64,000 nt of DNA from NCBI GenBank assembly GCA_964609695.1, contig CAZSSP010000003.1:124001-188000 (forward strand), written 5' to 3'. Source of the stretch: JAGNHS01 sp964609695. GTDB lineage: Bacteria; Bdellovibrionota; UBA2428. Under the pieces are notes generated by a model. The model saw only the letters and a program-made list of their open reading frames with translations, did not search any database and was not told the origin of the DNA. A program made the position numbers and the translations under genes. Shown piece after piece: positions 46,404 to 54,602 of the stretch. Each line of letters begins with the position of its first letter. Positions within the stretch are counted from its first letter, which is position 1.

Positions 46404-46493
46404 TGGCGGAGAGGGTGGGATTCGAACCCACGTAACCCTTGCGGATTATCCAGTTTTCAAGACTGGCGCGATCAACCGCTCTGCCACCTCTCC
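46404..46493 (-). tRNA. tRNA-Ser(TGA)
   Basis: On the minus strand a complete type II tRNA reads GGAGAGG at the 5' end and CCTCTCC-G-CCA at the 3' end (CCA encoded). The D-arm is GCAGAGCGGTTGA, the anticodon loop CTTGAAA with TGA, a long variable arm, and T-arm GGGTTCGAATCCC. The long variable arm fits serine. It lies upstream of the SRP RNA and dnaX, an order also known in Bacillus. Confidence 0.95.
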
Positions 46494-46639
46494 GAAATAA
46501 TGAAATAACTTCATTAAAGCAGTGTCTTGCTGACTGGCGTCATATAAATCTTGCGTTTATATCGGCTCAGTTAGCCCCTTAGCTCGGTTGAAGCTTTTGG
46601 GCGCTGCTTGTTAGCTTTTCTAGTCCGAAGTAGCTTTTT

Positions 46640-46668
46640 TTGAAAGGGGCGTAAAAATTAGTTATAGC
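46640..46668 (+). promoter_or_regulatory. promoter of SRP RNA
   Basis: TTGAAA (46640-46645), 17 bases, TATAGC (46663-46668). The predicted start, about 46675, coincides with the 5' end of the SRP RNA stem. Confidence 0.65.
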
Positions 46669-46674
46669 ATTAGG

Positions 46675-46776
<102 letters not shown>

Positions 46777-46824
46777 TATGCTTCCCAAGTGGAAGCCGAA
46801 GATGAGTTCAAATTAAGAGGATAG

Positions 46825-48489
46825 ATGTCGTATTTAGTTTTGGCCCGAAAATATCGTCCGCAGCGTTTTGTGGATTTAGTCGGCCAAGAACACGTTGCTG
46901 TCACTCTTAAAAATGCTATTAAAGGCGATCGCACGGCCCATGCCTATCTTTTTACTGGTCCTCGCGGCGTGGGAAAAACAAGTGCCGCAAGAATTCTAGC
47001 CAAAGCCCTTCGTTGTCAAAACCCAGCCAGTGATGGTGAACCTTGTAATGAGTGTGAATCTTGTGTGGCTGTTAATCTCGGAAATAGTTTAGACGTCATT
47101 GAAATCGATGCAGCTTCCAATACAGGCGTTGATAACATCCGTGAACTTCGCGAATCCGTGGGCTTCATGGCCACCCAGGGCAAATACCGAATCTATATTA
47201 TTGATGAAGTTCACATGCTTTCTACGGCGGCTTTCAACGCTCTCTTGAAAACTCTTGAAGAGCCCCCGCCTCATGTGCTTTTTGTTTTTGCCACCACTGA
47301 AATTCATAAAGTTCCGGCAACGATACTCTCTCGCTGCCAGCGTTTTGATTTTAAAAAAATTCCACCAGCCATTATGGTCGAAAACCTTAAGGGAATTTGC
47401 GCCAAAGAAAAAATTGCCATTGATGAAAATTCCCTTAAAGCCGTAGCCATCGAGAGCGAAGGATGTTTGAGAGATGCTCAATCTTTACTCGATCAAGCGA
47501 TTGCCATTTGCGGCGAAAAAATTGAACTCGAAAATTTAGAAAAAGCTTTGGGACTTGTGTCGCGCGCAAAGTTTTTTGCACTGATCGAAGCCATATTTGA
47601 GCACAAGGCCGACAAGGCTCTACTTCAATGCACTGAGATGCTTGAAAATGGTATGGACCCGAAAATACTTTTGGGTCGACTTACTATTTTCTTTAGAGAT
47701 CTTCATTTCTTTTATTGGACGGGGCAAAGCTCACTCGATGATGCCTACACTTTGCAAATTTTTGAAAAGGGTCGAAATTCTCTGAGTGTCGATGAGGTTG
47801 TTCGGGCCTTAGACTTGTGTTTACGCACTCAAACTCAACTACCCCTTTCTATTTTGGCCGCATTTTCATTGGAGTCTTTGGTGGCCAAACTTTGCTTGCA
47901 GCGCCCCGCCTTGGCGGTGTCGACTAGCAGTGCTGGAGTTTCTCAAGAGGCTCCTCGGGCTCAGTCTTATTCTCAACCTCAGGCCCACACTCAAACACAT
48001 TCTCCCTCTGCGGCTTCAGTCAAAGCGAGCCCAGCCTCTACGCCAACTTCTTCTTCTAGTTCTGCTTCTGTGGCTTCACCTGCTATTTCTGCAAGTGCTG
48101 TCGATCGTGGAACTCAATCACCTTTGATGCGTTTAGAGGAATATCTTCGTCAGAATAAAAATTCTTGGATTCCAGTTATTAGAAGTGTTTTGCGAATGGA
48201 TTTAAATGAGCAAAAACTCGATGTCGAAGTGAAGTCTGATTTTGCTGGAAAGCGATTGGCGTCTAAGGACGGTATCGAGCTTTTGAGACTGATTTTTTCA
48301 ATCCCCAACGTAGTTGTTACTGTTGAGGGCGGCGATGAGCAAAAAAAAAACTCTTTTAAGCGTCCCGAAGACATTTTATTAGAGAAACGCCGTGAAGCTC
48401 GTGAACATGTGGCGGTGCAGGAAGCTATTAAAAGCTTTCGAGCGGTTGTCAAAGAAACAAAAGTCCTCAATGATGAGAAACTGAAATAA
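46825..48489 (+). CDS. dnaX: DNA polymerase III subunit gamma/tau
   Basis: The clamp-loader ATPase (554 residues) shows LARKYRPQRFVDLVGQEHV, Walker A GPRGVGKTSAARILAKAL, the zinc motif with CNECESC, DEVHML, the SRC motif ILSRCQRFDF, and a Ser/Ala/Pro/Thr-rich linker at about 370-430. The tail after that is short and diverged from E. coli tau domain V. A run of ten A at 48341-48350 lies near residue 506 and could cause slippage, ending translation about 45 residues early. The start follows AAGAGGATAG. Confidence 0.97.
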   Translation: MSYLVLARKYRPQRFVDLVGQEHVAVTLKNAIKGDRTAHAYLFTGPRGVGKTSAARILAKALRCQNPASDGEPCNECESCVAVNLGNSLDVIEIDAASNTGVDNIRELRESVGFMATQGKYRIYIIDEVHMLSTAAFNALLKTLEEPPPHVLFVFATTEIHKVPATILSRCQRFDFKKIPPAIMVENLKGICAKEKIAIDENSLKAVAIESEGCLRDAQSLLDQAIAICGEKIELENLEKALGLVSRAKFFALIEAIFEHKADKALLQCTEMLENGMDPKILLGRLTIFFRDLHFFYWTGQSSLDDAYTLQIFEKGRNSLSVDEVVRALDLCLRTQTQLPLSILAAFSLESLVAKLCLQRPALAVSTSSAGVSQEAPRAQSYSQPQAHTQTHSPSAASVKASPASTPTSSSSSASVASPAISASAVDRGTQSPLMRLEEYLRQNKNSWIPVIRSVLRMDLNEQKLDVEVKSDFAGKRLASKDGIELLRLIFSIPNVVVTVEGGDEQKKNSFKRPEDILLEKRREAREHVAVQEAIKSFRAVVKETKVLNDEKLK

Positions 48490-48506
48490 GCTTTTAAGGA
48501 GTCGAT

Positions 48507-48833
48507 ATGAAATTTCCGGGAAATATGGGCGGCATGGGGCAATTGCTTCAACAAGCTCAAAAAATGCAGGCCGAAATGAAACAAGTCCAAGCTAAGTTAG
48601 CTGAAAAAGAACTCGACGTTGAAAGTGCGGGCGGGCGTATAAAAATTAAAATCAACGGAAAACAAGAAATCTTAAAGATCGATATTTCTGCGGAATTAGT
48701 CGATCCCAACGACGTGGCTCTTCTGGCCGATATGGTGAAGGTGGCGGTCAATGAAGCTGTTACGACTTCTCAAAACATGGTGGCCACTGAAATGGGTCGC
48801 ATTGTTCCTCCGGGATTATCGGGTTTATTTTAA
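48507..48833 (+). CDS. ybaB: nucleoid-associated protein YbaB/EbfC
   Basis: The 108-residue protein begins MKFPGNMGGMGQLLQQAQKM and carries the family's coiled helix (QAEMKQVQAKLAEKE) and the GGRIKIKINGK strand segment. YbaB dimers bind DNA. It lies between dnaX and recR, the usual place in many bacteria. A TTAAGGAG site precedes it. Confidence 0.95.
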   Translation: MKFPGNMGGMGQLLQQAQKMQAEMKQVQAKLAEKELDVESAGGRIKIKINGKQEILKIDISAELVDPNDVALLADMVKVAVNEAVTTSQNMVATEMGRIVPPGLSGLF

Positions 48834-48855
48834 ACTTTTGTAGAGAGTCATATTT

Positions 48856-49461
48856 GTGAAGTTACTTCCCTCAAGCCTTCAAATTTTAGTCGAGGAGTTT
48901 TCAAAGCTTCCCGGCGTGGGAGAGAGAAGTGCCCTTCGATATGCGCTTTCGTTAATGCGTTCTGGAAAAAATGCTTATAAAGATTTAGCTCGTGCTTTGA
49001 TGGAAGTTGGTGAGAGCGTAGATTCATGTCCTCGATGTCATTTTTGGACTGATAGCGGACATTGCCCTTTGTGTTCTAATTCACAACTTCATTCTGAAAC
49101 TCTTTGCGTCGTTCGAGATTCTCCCGACGTGCTAGCTTTAGAAAAGTTTCGCACTCATGGTTGGCGCTATCATGTGCTTCAAGGTTTGCTTTCGCCTCTT
49201 CAGGGTGTGGGGCCACAGCGCTTGCGTCTCAACACGCTTTTTTCTCGAATCAAAGAAGATGGCGTTAAAGAATTAATTTTAGCTCTCGATGCTACTCTTG
49301 AGGGCGATGCTACGGCTCTTTATATTCGTGATTATTTGCAGGAACATTTTCCTGAGGTCAAAATAAGTAGAACTGCTTTGGGATTGCCCGCGGGTTCCTC
49401 GGTTGAATATCTCGACCCTTCAACTCTTGAGCAGGCCCTCATGCACAGAACGGGACTTTGA
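48856..49461 (+). CDS. recR: recombination mediator RecR
   Basis: RecR works with RecF/RecO to load RecA at gaps. The 201-residue product has the HhH segment (LPGVGERSALRYALSLM), zinc finger CPRCHFWTDSGHCPLC, and the Toprim domain with CVVRDSPDVLALEKF and LALDATLEGDATALYI. It starts at a GTG after a weak site, in the recR position behind ybaB. The family's glycine-rich tail LGLPAGSSVEYLD is present. Confidence 0.96.
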   Translation: MKLLPSSLQILVEEFSKLPGVGERSALRYALSLMRSGKNAYKDLARALMEVGESVDSCPRCHFWTDSGHCPLCSNSQLHSETLCVVRDSPDVLALEKFRTHGWRYHVLQGLLSPLQGVGPQRLRLNTLFSRIKEDGVKELILALDATLEGDATALYIRDYLQEHFPEVKISRTALGLPAGSSVEYLDPSTLEQALMHRTGL

Positions 49462-49465
49462 GGCG

Positions 49466-50005
49466 ATGGGTTTTTTAGTCAACGAACTTGAAACTTTAGT
49501 TTATAGAGTTATGGTTTTGAGCGATTCCCATGATTCTCTTAAAGATGTTTTTCAAGATATGTCTATGGAAGTCACAACAGAACTTAGTCCTGGGCAAAAT
49601 CTTGAATGGAAGGCCGGAGTTTTTTCAAAAGATTCTATTTTTCCATTTTTTTGTGCGGCCACTTTGGGGCAGCGAGGTAAGTTGAAGTGTCGAGTTCATT
49701 TTGTGGGACACACCATAAATACAGATCAGGAAATTTTTGATTTTTGTGAAATGGCCGATTTGGTTTTGCTCGATATTAGATTTGAGAGGCCCGATTCGGC
49801 CATATTTATTAATAAAATTCGACAAACATTAACTAAACCTTGTGCCATTAGGGGCTTTAAGGGCAGCCCTGTTCTTCCTTCGGATGAGTTGCGGGCTAAG
49901 GCCCTTAGAAAATGGGCTGAAGAGCGCTTTTCTAAACTATTATTGCTCAAAGAAAATGATAAGTTGGTTCAAAGAAGTTTGGATTGGGCCTTGAGCTTTT
50001 CTTAA
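49466..50005 (+). CDS. MglA-like small GTPase-fold protein lacking nucleotide-binding motifs
   Basis: From ATG 49466 (after TTTGAGGCG) the 179-residue product aligns with MglA-type Ras-like GTPases in length and pattern. The N-terminal strand pair, the segment FPFFCAATLGQRGKLKCRVHFVG (compare FDFLPLSLG-RGFKTRFHLYTV in MglA), and the ADLVLLDI strand (compare GVVFVAD) fit well. But the P-loop position reads SDSHDSLKD instead of GPGLCGKTT, the PGQ motif is HTINTD, and no NKxD is visible. GTP binding is thus unlikely, making it a pseudo-GTPase candidate. It follows recR by four bases. MglA proteins control polarity and motility in related bacteria. Confidence 0.55.
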   Translation: MGFLVNELETLVYRVMVLSDSHDSLKDVFQDMSMEVTTELSPGQNLEWKAGVFSKDSIFPFFCAATLGQRGKLKCRVHFVGHTINTDQEIFDFCEMADLVLLDIRFERPDSAIFINKIRQTLTKPCAIRGFKGSPVLPSDELRAKALRKWAEERFSKLLLLKENDKLVQRSLDWALSFS

Positions 50006-50039
50006 GGCTTGGCTATGTTCAGATTCGTTTTCAGGATAT

Positions 50040-50115
50040 TCGCTGGTAGCTCAGTTGGTAGAGCAGGTGGCTGTTAACCACCTTGTCGCAGGTTCGAGTC
50101 CTGCCCAGCGAGCCA
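50040..50115 (+). tRNA. tRNA-Asn(GTT)
   Basis: A complete 76-base tRNA: acceptor TCGCTGG with CCAGCGA-G-CCA (CCA encoded), D-arm GCTCAGTTGGTAGAGC, anticodon loop CTGTTAA (GTT), T-arm GCAGGTTCGAGTCCTGC. It lies just after the MglA-like gene. Confidence 0.96.
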
Positions 50116-50127
50116 TTTTTCTGCGGC

Positions 50128-50151
50128 AAAATCTGAATTGATTCAGATTTT
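50128..50151. terminator. hairpin after tRNA-Asn
   Basis: AAAATCTGAA (50128-50137) and TTCAGATTTT (50142-50151) pair perfectly around TTGA. The AT-rich stem ends in T bases, so it can act as a weak terminator for the tRNA in both directions. A GC-rich word-rich segment (50166-50220) follows. Confidence 0.5.
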
Positions 50152-50261
50152 GAAGCTGAAAAGGGGGAGCACTGAGCGAGCGTATATCGCGAGCGAAAAG
50201 CGCACCCTGCGCGATTTTTTCCGCAACAGCATCGTTCTCAGTCACTTAAAATCAATAAAAT

Positions 50262-51272
50262 TTAAAATAAGTTCAAACAATATTTTTCAAATAGATTTTT
50301 TGGGTCTTTTTTGGGTTCTTTTGAGTTGCTTCTCTCATCAGATAATTTTGCGCAAAACGCAAGTGAAGCAGTGCCTAAGACCATGCTACCCGCTACTGTG
50401 AGATAACCATTAAAGCGTCTGTTGAATTGTATATACGGACTATTCAAAATGGCTTTGTCTTTATCAAAATAGGCGAAACGATTTTTTAATTTTTTGAGTA
50501 ATTCCTTATCGGCAGCAGTTAGATTTCTACCTTTTTCCTTAAGTTCCATCCAAAATCCAAATCCTTCTGCAAAATCTTCTACCCAGCTTGTGTCTCCATA
50601 AGCGGAGACTCCCACGTTGTCCCTAGCAGCGGCTCTTTTGTATTCTAGGGGGGGCTCGTAGTTTCCGTAGAAATGATAAAGAAGTAAATGGCCAAATTCG
50701 TGTTGGTTTGTAAATCGCTCGGGAGCCTTTCCTTTAAAATCAAAATAGCGAATGGTGTCTACGTCGGCGTGGGCTAGGGCGTCGGAGTTTCCTCGCTCAG
50801 GAGAGCCAATCAATTCAATTCTTTTTACAACTTCAATATGATCGTGAGGTAGCGAGCTGATAATTGAAGTCATGGTGTCTTCTACATACTTATCAATGGG
50901 CCCATCAACGAGTGGACGATGAAGCATGGGCTTTTCAACATAAAAATTAATTGTGTGAGCTTTTTTGCCACTACCTATAGTGGCTTCAATGATAAAAGTT
51001 TTTGCACTACGACCCTCTTTATAAGTTTTTGTTAGGCGACCTTCTTGATTGGGCTTTTGGCCTATTAAAGTGCATCCATACTCAAAGCAATTTTCAACGG
51101 GGCGCCCGGAGTTTTTCCAAGTGTAATGAATATCTTTAGGGTCGACTAGGCGATTTAGTTTTGAAACTTTTTGGAAAAGTGGAGGGCAAATTAAACCTAA
51201 AATCGCATGGCTATGTGCAGAAACTAAAAAGAGCAGGCTTGCTCCAGGCGATTTTAGTTTCGTTAAGCGCAT
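50262..51272 (-). CDS. secreted zinc metalloprotease-like protein
   Basis: The 336-residue product has a signal-like segment (SLLFLVSAHSHAILG) and the zincin motif HEFGH (residues 191-195). Glu232 and Glu236 in SWVEDFAEGF are in the right range for the third zinc ligand of a gluzincin. A hydrophobic helix near residue 291 (LTVAGSMVLGTASLAFCA) precedes a basic C-terminus, so it may be membrane-anchored. The N-terminal part has two cysteines close to each other (NCFEYGC). No precise family is named. It may be a secreted or cell-surface protease. Confidence 0.65.
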   Translation of the reverse strand: MRLTKLKSPGASLLFLVSAHSHAILGLICPPLFQKVSKLNRLVDPKDIHYTWKNSGRPVENCFEYGCTLIGQKPNQEGRLTKTYKEGRSAKTFIIEATIGSGKKAHTINFYVEKPMLHRPLVDGPIDKYVEDTMTSIISSLPHDHIEVVKRIELIGSPERGNSDALAHADVDTIRYFDFKGKAPERFTNQHEFGHLLLYHFYGNYEPPLEYKRAAARDNVGVSAYGDTSWVEDFAEGFGFWMELKEKGRNLTAADKELLKKLKNRFAYFDKDKAILNSPYIQFNRRFNGYLTVAGSMVLGTASLAFCAKLSDERSNSKEPKKDPKNLFEKYCLNLF

Positions 51273-51352
51273 CTAGTTGTTTTCGGATTTAATGATTTGA
51301 GTCTTAAGCATCTTTTTTTCCGCTTAACACTTGCATTTAAAGCGTCAAAGAG

Positions 51353-51381
51353 TTGACGCTTAGGTGCCGGCTCGTTAAAAG
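51353..51381 (+). promoter_or_regulatory. putative promoter with overlapping hairpin
   Basis: TTGACG (51353-51358), 17 bases, TAAAAG (51376-51381). An AAGCGTCAA/TTGACGCTT inverted repeat (51340-51361) overlaps the -35 and could be an operator. It sits about 58 bases before the secreted gene at 51439. Confidence 0.4.
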
Positions 51382-51438
51382 TTTAAAAGCAGGCTTTATA
51401 TAAGCTAAGCCAAAAACGAGTAACCAGAGGGGGTCTCC

Positions 51439-51966
51439 ATGACATTTAAAAACAAATTTTTATTAACCGCGACTTTAGCTATGTCTTCATTGGCCAGTGC
51501 CGTTCAAGCGGCTGAAAAGGCGCCTTTGCTAGCAAAAATTGAACAGGGTGCAGGGCTTATGATGCCACCAGAAAATAAGAATGATCCAGTTTTTGTGGGT
51601 CGAGTTTTTGAGGTGACTGAAGATGGAAGCGTTTATGTTTTGAGTCGTTATCTAAAAAATGGCAAAACAATTATTAAAGAATCAAAGCCATTAACATATA
51701 AGCAAGAAGATATTGTTGAATTCAAAAGAAGTATTAATCAATTAAAATTGGAGCGCCCACTTGTTGTGGATGAAAATGCACCGGTTCTTTGTGATGGTGG
51801 TTTTGCGCATTTTTCAGTAGTCATCAACGGAAAGCTAACTCTTATACAAGAAAACAATGACTGCTCACCTAATCGAGTTCGAGCAGGGCGATCTTGGTTA
51901 GAAGTTGCGGTTCTAGATGTTCTGACTGATTTATTAAAAGCTTATTACAATATTCCTCAAAAATAA
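51439..51966 (+). CDS. secreted hypothetical protein
   Basis: The 175-residue product follows an AGAGGGGG site and has a signal peptide (FLLTATLAMSSLASAVQA, cleavage near AQAAE). The mature part is beta-like with two cysteines (VLCDGG, NDCSPN). No family recognised. It is followed by a terminator and precedes a lipoprotein gene. Confidence 0.75.
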   Translation: MTFKNKFLLTATLAMSSLASAVQAAEKAPLLAKIEQGAGLMMPPENKNDPVFVGRVFEVTEDGSVYVLSRYLKNGKTIIKESKPLTYKQEDIVEFKRSINQLKLERPLVVDENAPVLCDGGFAHFSVVINGKLTLIQENNDCSPNRVRAGRSWLEVAVLDVLTDLLKAYYNIPQK

Positions 51967-51981
51967 TTTCAATGAATCTAA

Positions 51982-52012
51982 GAGCCTAGAACTTTTCTGA
52001 AGTTCTAGGCTC
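51982..52012 (+). terminator. intrinsic terminator
   Basis: GAGCCTAGAACTT (51982-51994) pairs perfectly with AAGTTCTAGGCTC (52000-52012); TTCTTTTT follows after a few bases. Confidence 0.75.
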
Positions 52013-52064
52013 ATGACTTCTTTTTGACTCTCTTAAAGTTCTAAATTCTTCCATAATTAAATTA

Positions 52065-53336
52065 ATGCGACGTGAGTATTTGGGCTTAGCTATATGCGTT
52101 TTATTGCTGTCTTGCCAAAGAGCACCCAAACAAAGCTTGAGTATTAGAATAACTAAAAATGAGTCATCGATTTTAGAAATTCCAAATTTTTTTAACCCAC
52201 GAATGATGAGCACCTCAACAACACCCGCAGCAATTTCAGAGTTTAATTGTGCAGGTGTGGCTTTGGGGTATAAGACGGCTCCTAATAAAGGACTTTGTAC
52301 TTTTAGTGATTCCAGAATTGAAGGCATTGGTCATTTGGCGGGATTAGTGAGTTTTACGAAGGGCAATGCGCAGAATTTTACAATAGATAATGTTTTACTG
52401 GGTGAAGAGGTGCGTGCCTTTGCGGTGGCTTTTAAAGATTCATCCAATTATGGTTGTGTGAATCTAGGCCCCAACTTCAAGCCTGAAGATTACGGTTATT
52501 CTGAAGGTTATATTTTAGACGAAATGGATTTTAATACGGCATCAAATGGCGTGATTGATTTGGTAAGCGACTATAATTCCGCTACGACTCCTTATGTGAG
52601 TCATTGCGACCCAGCCGTTCTCAATAAACCAGAAACAACTACAGCTTCGCTTACAAACGATCTAACATCATATTGGGATTTTAACGACAATTCTAATATT
52701 TCAGATCTTCATGGGTCTAATAATTTAACTGGTTTTGTAATTAATAATAGTGACAACACAAACAGCCGTGATTCATTTCAATTTGTTGGAAGTAATAATG
52801 GATTGCAAGCTTCGAGTTCTACTGCATTTGATTTGTCTGTTAATTCAGTTATGACTCTTTCCTTTTGGATGAATAAATCTGCAGTTCCAACGAGTATGGT
52901 TTTGTTTTATAAAATGGACGGCGCCTTTCAAAATGGATGGAGTTTTGGCTTTGATGGCCAAGGACATCCTCAACCCTATGTGCAAATTGCTCAAGGGGGC
53001 TCTAGTTCTCAATATAATGTCTCGGGTACTGGGGCTGCATGTAGATTTATAAGTACAAGCGATCCTAATACGTGGATACATTATGTTATCGTTATAGATT
53101 TTCCTAATTCTCAAATTAAATCTTATAAAAATGGAGTTTATTGCGACTCGCCTCCAACTTTTACTCAAAGTACATCTATTACACCTGGAGTTTTGAAAAT
53201 TGGAAAATTGCCTCCTTCTGGTAATGAATATACTGGCTTAATTGACGAAGTCGGAATTTGGTCTCGTGAACTCTCAGCTGCTGAAGTCACTCGACTTTAT
53301 AATTCTGGAAGCGGCTTGCCCTATTCTAGTTTTTAA
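52065..53336 (+). CDS. lipoprotein with LamG/concanavalin-like domain
   Basis: The 423-residue product has a lipoprotein signal peptide (lipobox LLLSC, Cys17). After an unassigned region it carries a LamG-type laminin-G/concanavalin domain over about residues 195-420. Visible segments are SYWDFNDNSNISDLHGSNNLTG, VMTLSFWMNKSAVPTSMVLFY, IKSYKNGVYCDSP, and the terminal LIDEVGIWSRELSAAEVTRLY. Such domains bind glycans or proteins at the cell surface. It may be a surface adhesin. Confidence 0.85.
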   Translation: MRREYLGLAICVLLLSCQRAPKQSLSIRITKNESSILEIPNFFNPRMMSTSTTPAAISEFNCAGVALGYKTAPNKGLCTFSDSRIEGIGHLAGLVSFTKGNAQNFTIDNVLLGEEVRAFAVAFKDSSNYGCVNLGPNFKPEDYGYSEGYILDEMDFNTASNGVIDLVSDYNSATTPYVSHCDPAVLNKPETTTASLTNDLTSYWDFNDNSNISDLHGSNNLTGFVINNSDNTNSRDSFQFVGSNNGLQASSSTAFDLSVNSVMTLSFWMNKSAVPTSMVLFYKMDGAFQNGWSFGFDGQGHPQPYVQIAQGGSSSQYNVSGTGAACRFISTSDPNTWIHYVIVIDFPNSQIKSYKNGVYCDSPPTFTQSTSITPGVLKIGKLPPSGNEYTGLIDEVGIWSRELSAAEVTRLYNSGSGLPYSSF

Positions 53337-53342
53337 AATTTT

Positions 53343-53879
53343 TCATTTTCCAACAGACTCTAATAAACTTAAAGCACATTTTGTCGCAGTTTCTACTTTG
53401 TTTTTATGATCGTCATCTTTGTACTTAGCACTTAAAAGTGCGGATTTTATTTTTTCAATGGCAATACTAATACCTTGTGGGTTAGTCGTTTTTGAGCTGT
53501 AAAGTGGGTTACATCCAGTTCCTTTGCATGCAACGCCTGGTTCATAAATTAAGGGTTTTCCAAAATAGAATTTATTTTCATCTATAAAATATTGAAAATT
53601 TTTCGGAGAGTCCCAAAAGGTGCCTTTTTCAATCCAGCTTATATCTACCAAGCGTATAAGGCCCGTATTGCTATCTGGAGCCAGAGTAACTCCAATCCCT
53701 GAATTTGGAATACCAATACTTGTGTACCAAATAATACTTTTACATGGATTATTAGCAGTTTCATCGCTCTTGGGCTGTTCTATAATGGCTTCGCTTTTTT
53801 CTTCCTGTTTTTCTGGATTATGGCTAAATGCCTGATCTGCGATAAAGAAATTAAAAATTAGAAAAAATGCTATCAACAT
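53343..53879 (-). CDS. secreted hypothetical protein
   Basis: The 178-residue product has a signal peptide (MLIAFFLIFNFFIADQAFS) and a charged linker. The mature domain has four cysteines (PCKSII, VACKGTGCN, TKCALS). The function is unknown. It is convergent with the LamG lipoprotein, six bases apart. Confidence 0.7.
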   Translation of the reverse strand: MLIAFFLIFNFFIADQAFSHNPEKQEEKSEAIIEQPKSDETANNPCKSIIWYTSIGIPNSGIGVTLAPDSNTGLIRLVDISWIEKGTFWDSPKNFQYFIDENKFYFGKPLIYEPGVACKGTGCNPLYSSKTTNPQGISIAIEKIKSALLSAKYKDDDHKNKVETATKCALSLLESVGK

Positions 53880-54005
53880 AACGACCTCTAAAAAATTACA
53901 AAAAATTTCTTATAAGTTATATCGACGTATTGGGTTTTAATTTTAAATTTGGATAAGTTAAATTTTTGACGCCTAAATTGTTGTTTTGAATGATTCGCAA
54001 ATTAA

Positions 54006-54039
54006 AAAACCCTCGCTTGCTTTCGCAAACGAGGGTTTT
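54006..54039 (-). terminator. terminator of the RRM-protein gene
   Basis: AAAACCCTCG (54006-54015) pairs with CGAGGGTTTT (54030-54039). On the minus strand it reads stem then TTTTTT, fitting the end of the RRM gene. Confidence 0.8.
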
Positions 54040-54068
54040 GTTGATTCTATTTAAAAATAGATAACGAT

Positions 54069-54500
54069 TTAGTAACGGCCACCACCGCCGCCGCCACCGA
54101 ATCCACCACGGCCACCGCCGCCGCCTGAGCGACCGCCGCCACCAAATCCGCCGCGACCACCGCCGCCGCCACCGAATCCGCCGCGGCCACCGCCGCCACC
54201 ACCGCCACCACCGCCGTATCCACCGCGGCCACCGCCACCAGGAGCACGTGGAGCTTGTGGGCGAGCAGGAGAAACAGTGAGTGCGCGACCTTGAACTTCT
54301 TTTCCATTGAGTTCAGAAACAGCTGTCTCAGCTTCAGAATCAGAGCTGAGTTCTACAAAGCCAAAGCCTTTGCTACGGCCAGATGCACGGTCAGTGACAA
54401 GAGTCACTTCAGATACAGAAGGATAAGCAGCGAAAAGCTCTTTCAAATCGTTTGAGGTTACAGAATAAGATAAATTTCCAACAAATAGTTTACTCGCCAT
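54069..54500 (-). CDS. glycine-rich RNA-binding protein (RRM)
   Basis: The 143-residue product has one RRM: RNP2 LFVGNL (residues 5-10) and RNP1 KGFGFVEL (residues 44-51), followed by a Gly/Arg-rich tail of about 60 residues. Such proteins bind single-stranded RNA and are often cold-induced. The ATG at 54500 follows AAGGAGTC and is only 16 bases after the tRNA-Lys on the same strand, so both are probably on one transcript. A terminator ends the gene. The glycine tail is GGN codon-rich and gives a long mirror frame on the other strand that is not a gene. Confidence 0.92.
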   Translation of the reverse strand: MASKLFVGNLSYSVTSNDLKELFAAYPSVSEVTLVTDRASGRSKGFGFVELSSDSEAETAVSELNGKEVQGRALTVSPARPQAPRAPGGGGRGGYGGGGGGGGGGRGGFGGGGGGRGGFGGGGRSGGGGGRGGFGGGGGGGRY

Positions 54501-54516
54501 GGCGACTCCTTAAAAA

Positions 54517-54592
54517 TGGTGAGTCGTCGCGGGCTCGAACCGCGGACCCTCTCCTTAAAAGGGAGATGCTCTACCGACTGAGCTAACGACTC
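54517..54592 (-). tRNA. tRNA-Lys(TTT)
   Basis: On the minus strand: GAGTCGT at the 5' end, ACGACTC-A-CCA at the 3' end (CCA encoded), D-arm TAGCTCAGTCGGTAGAGCA, anticodon loop CTTTTAA (TTT), T-arm CGCGGTTCGAGCCCGCG. A promoter-like TTGAAT (54630-54625), 16 bases, TACAAG (54608-54603) stands upstream. The RRM gene begins 16 bases downstream. Confidence 0.95.
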
Positions 54593-54602
54593 ACGACATC
54601 CT

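Noticed and set aside
50051..50245. Open frame antisense to tRNA-Asn
   Set aside because: Its end is the reverse complement of the tRNA itself, a common false gene.
54047..54307. Ala/Val-rich open frame alongside the glycine tail of the RRM gene
   Set aside because: It is a shifted reading of the GGN-codon repeats on the same strand; composition is explained by the real gene.
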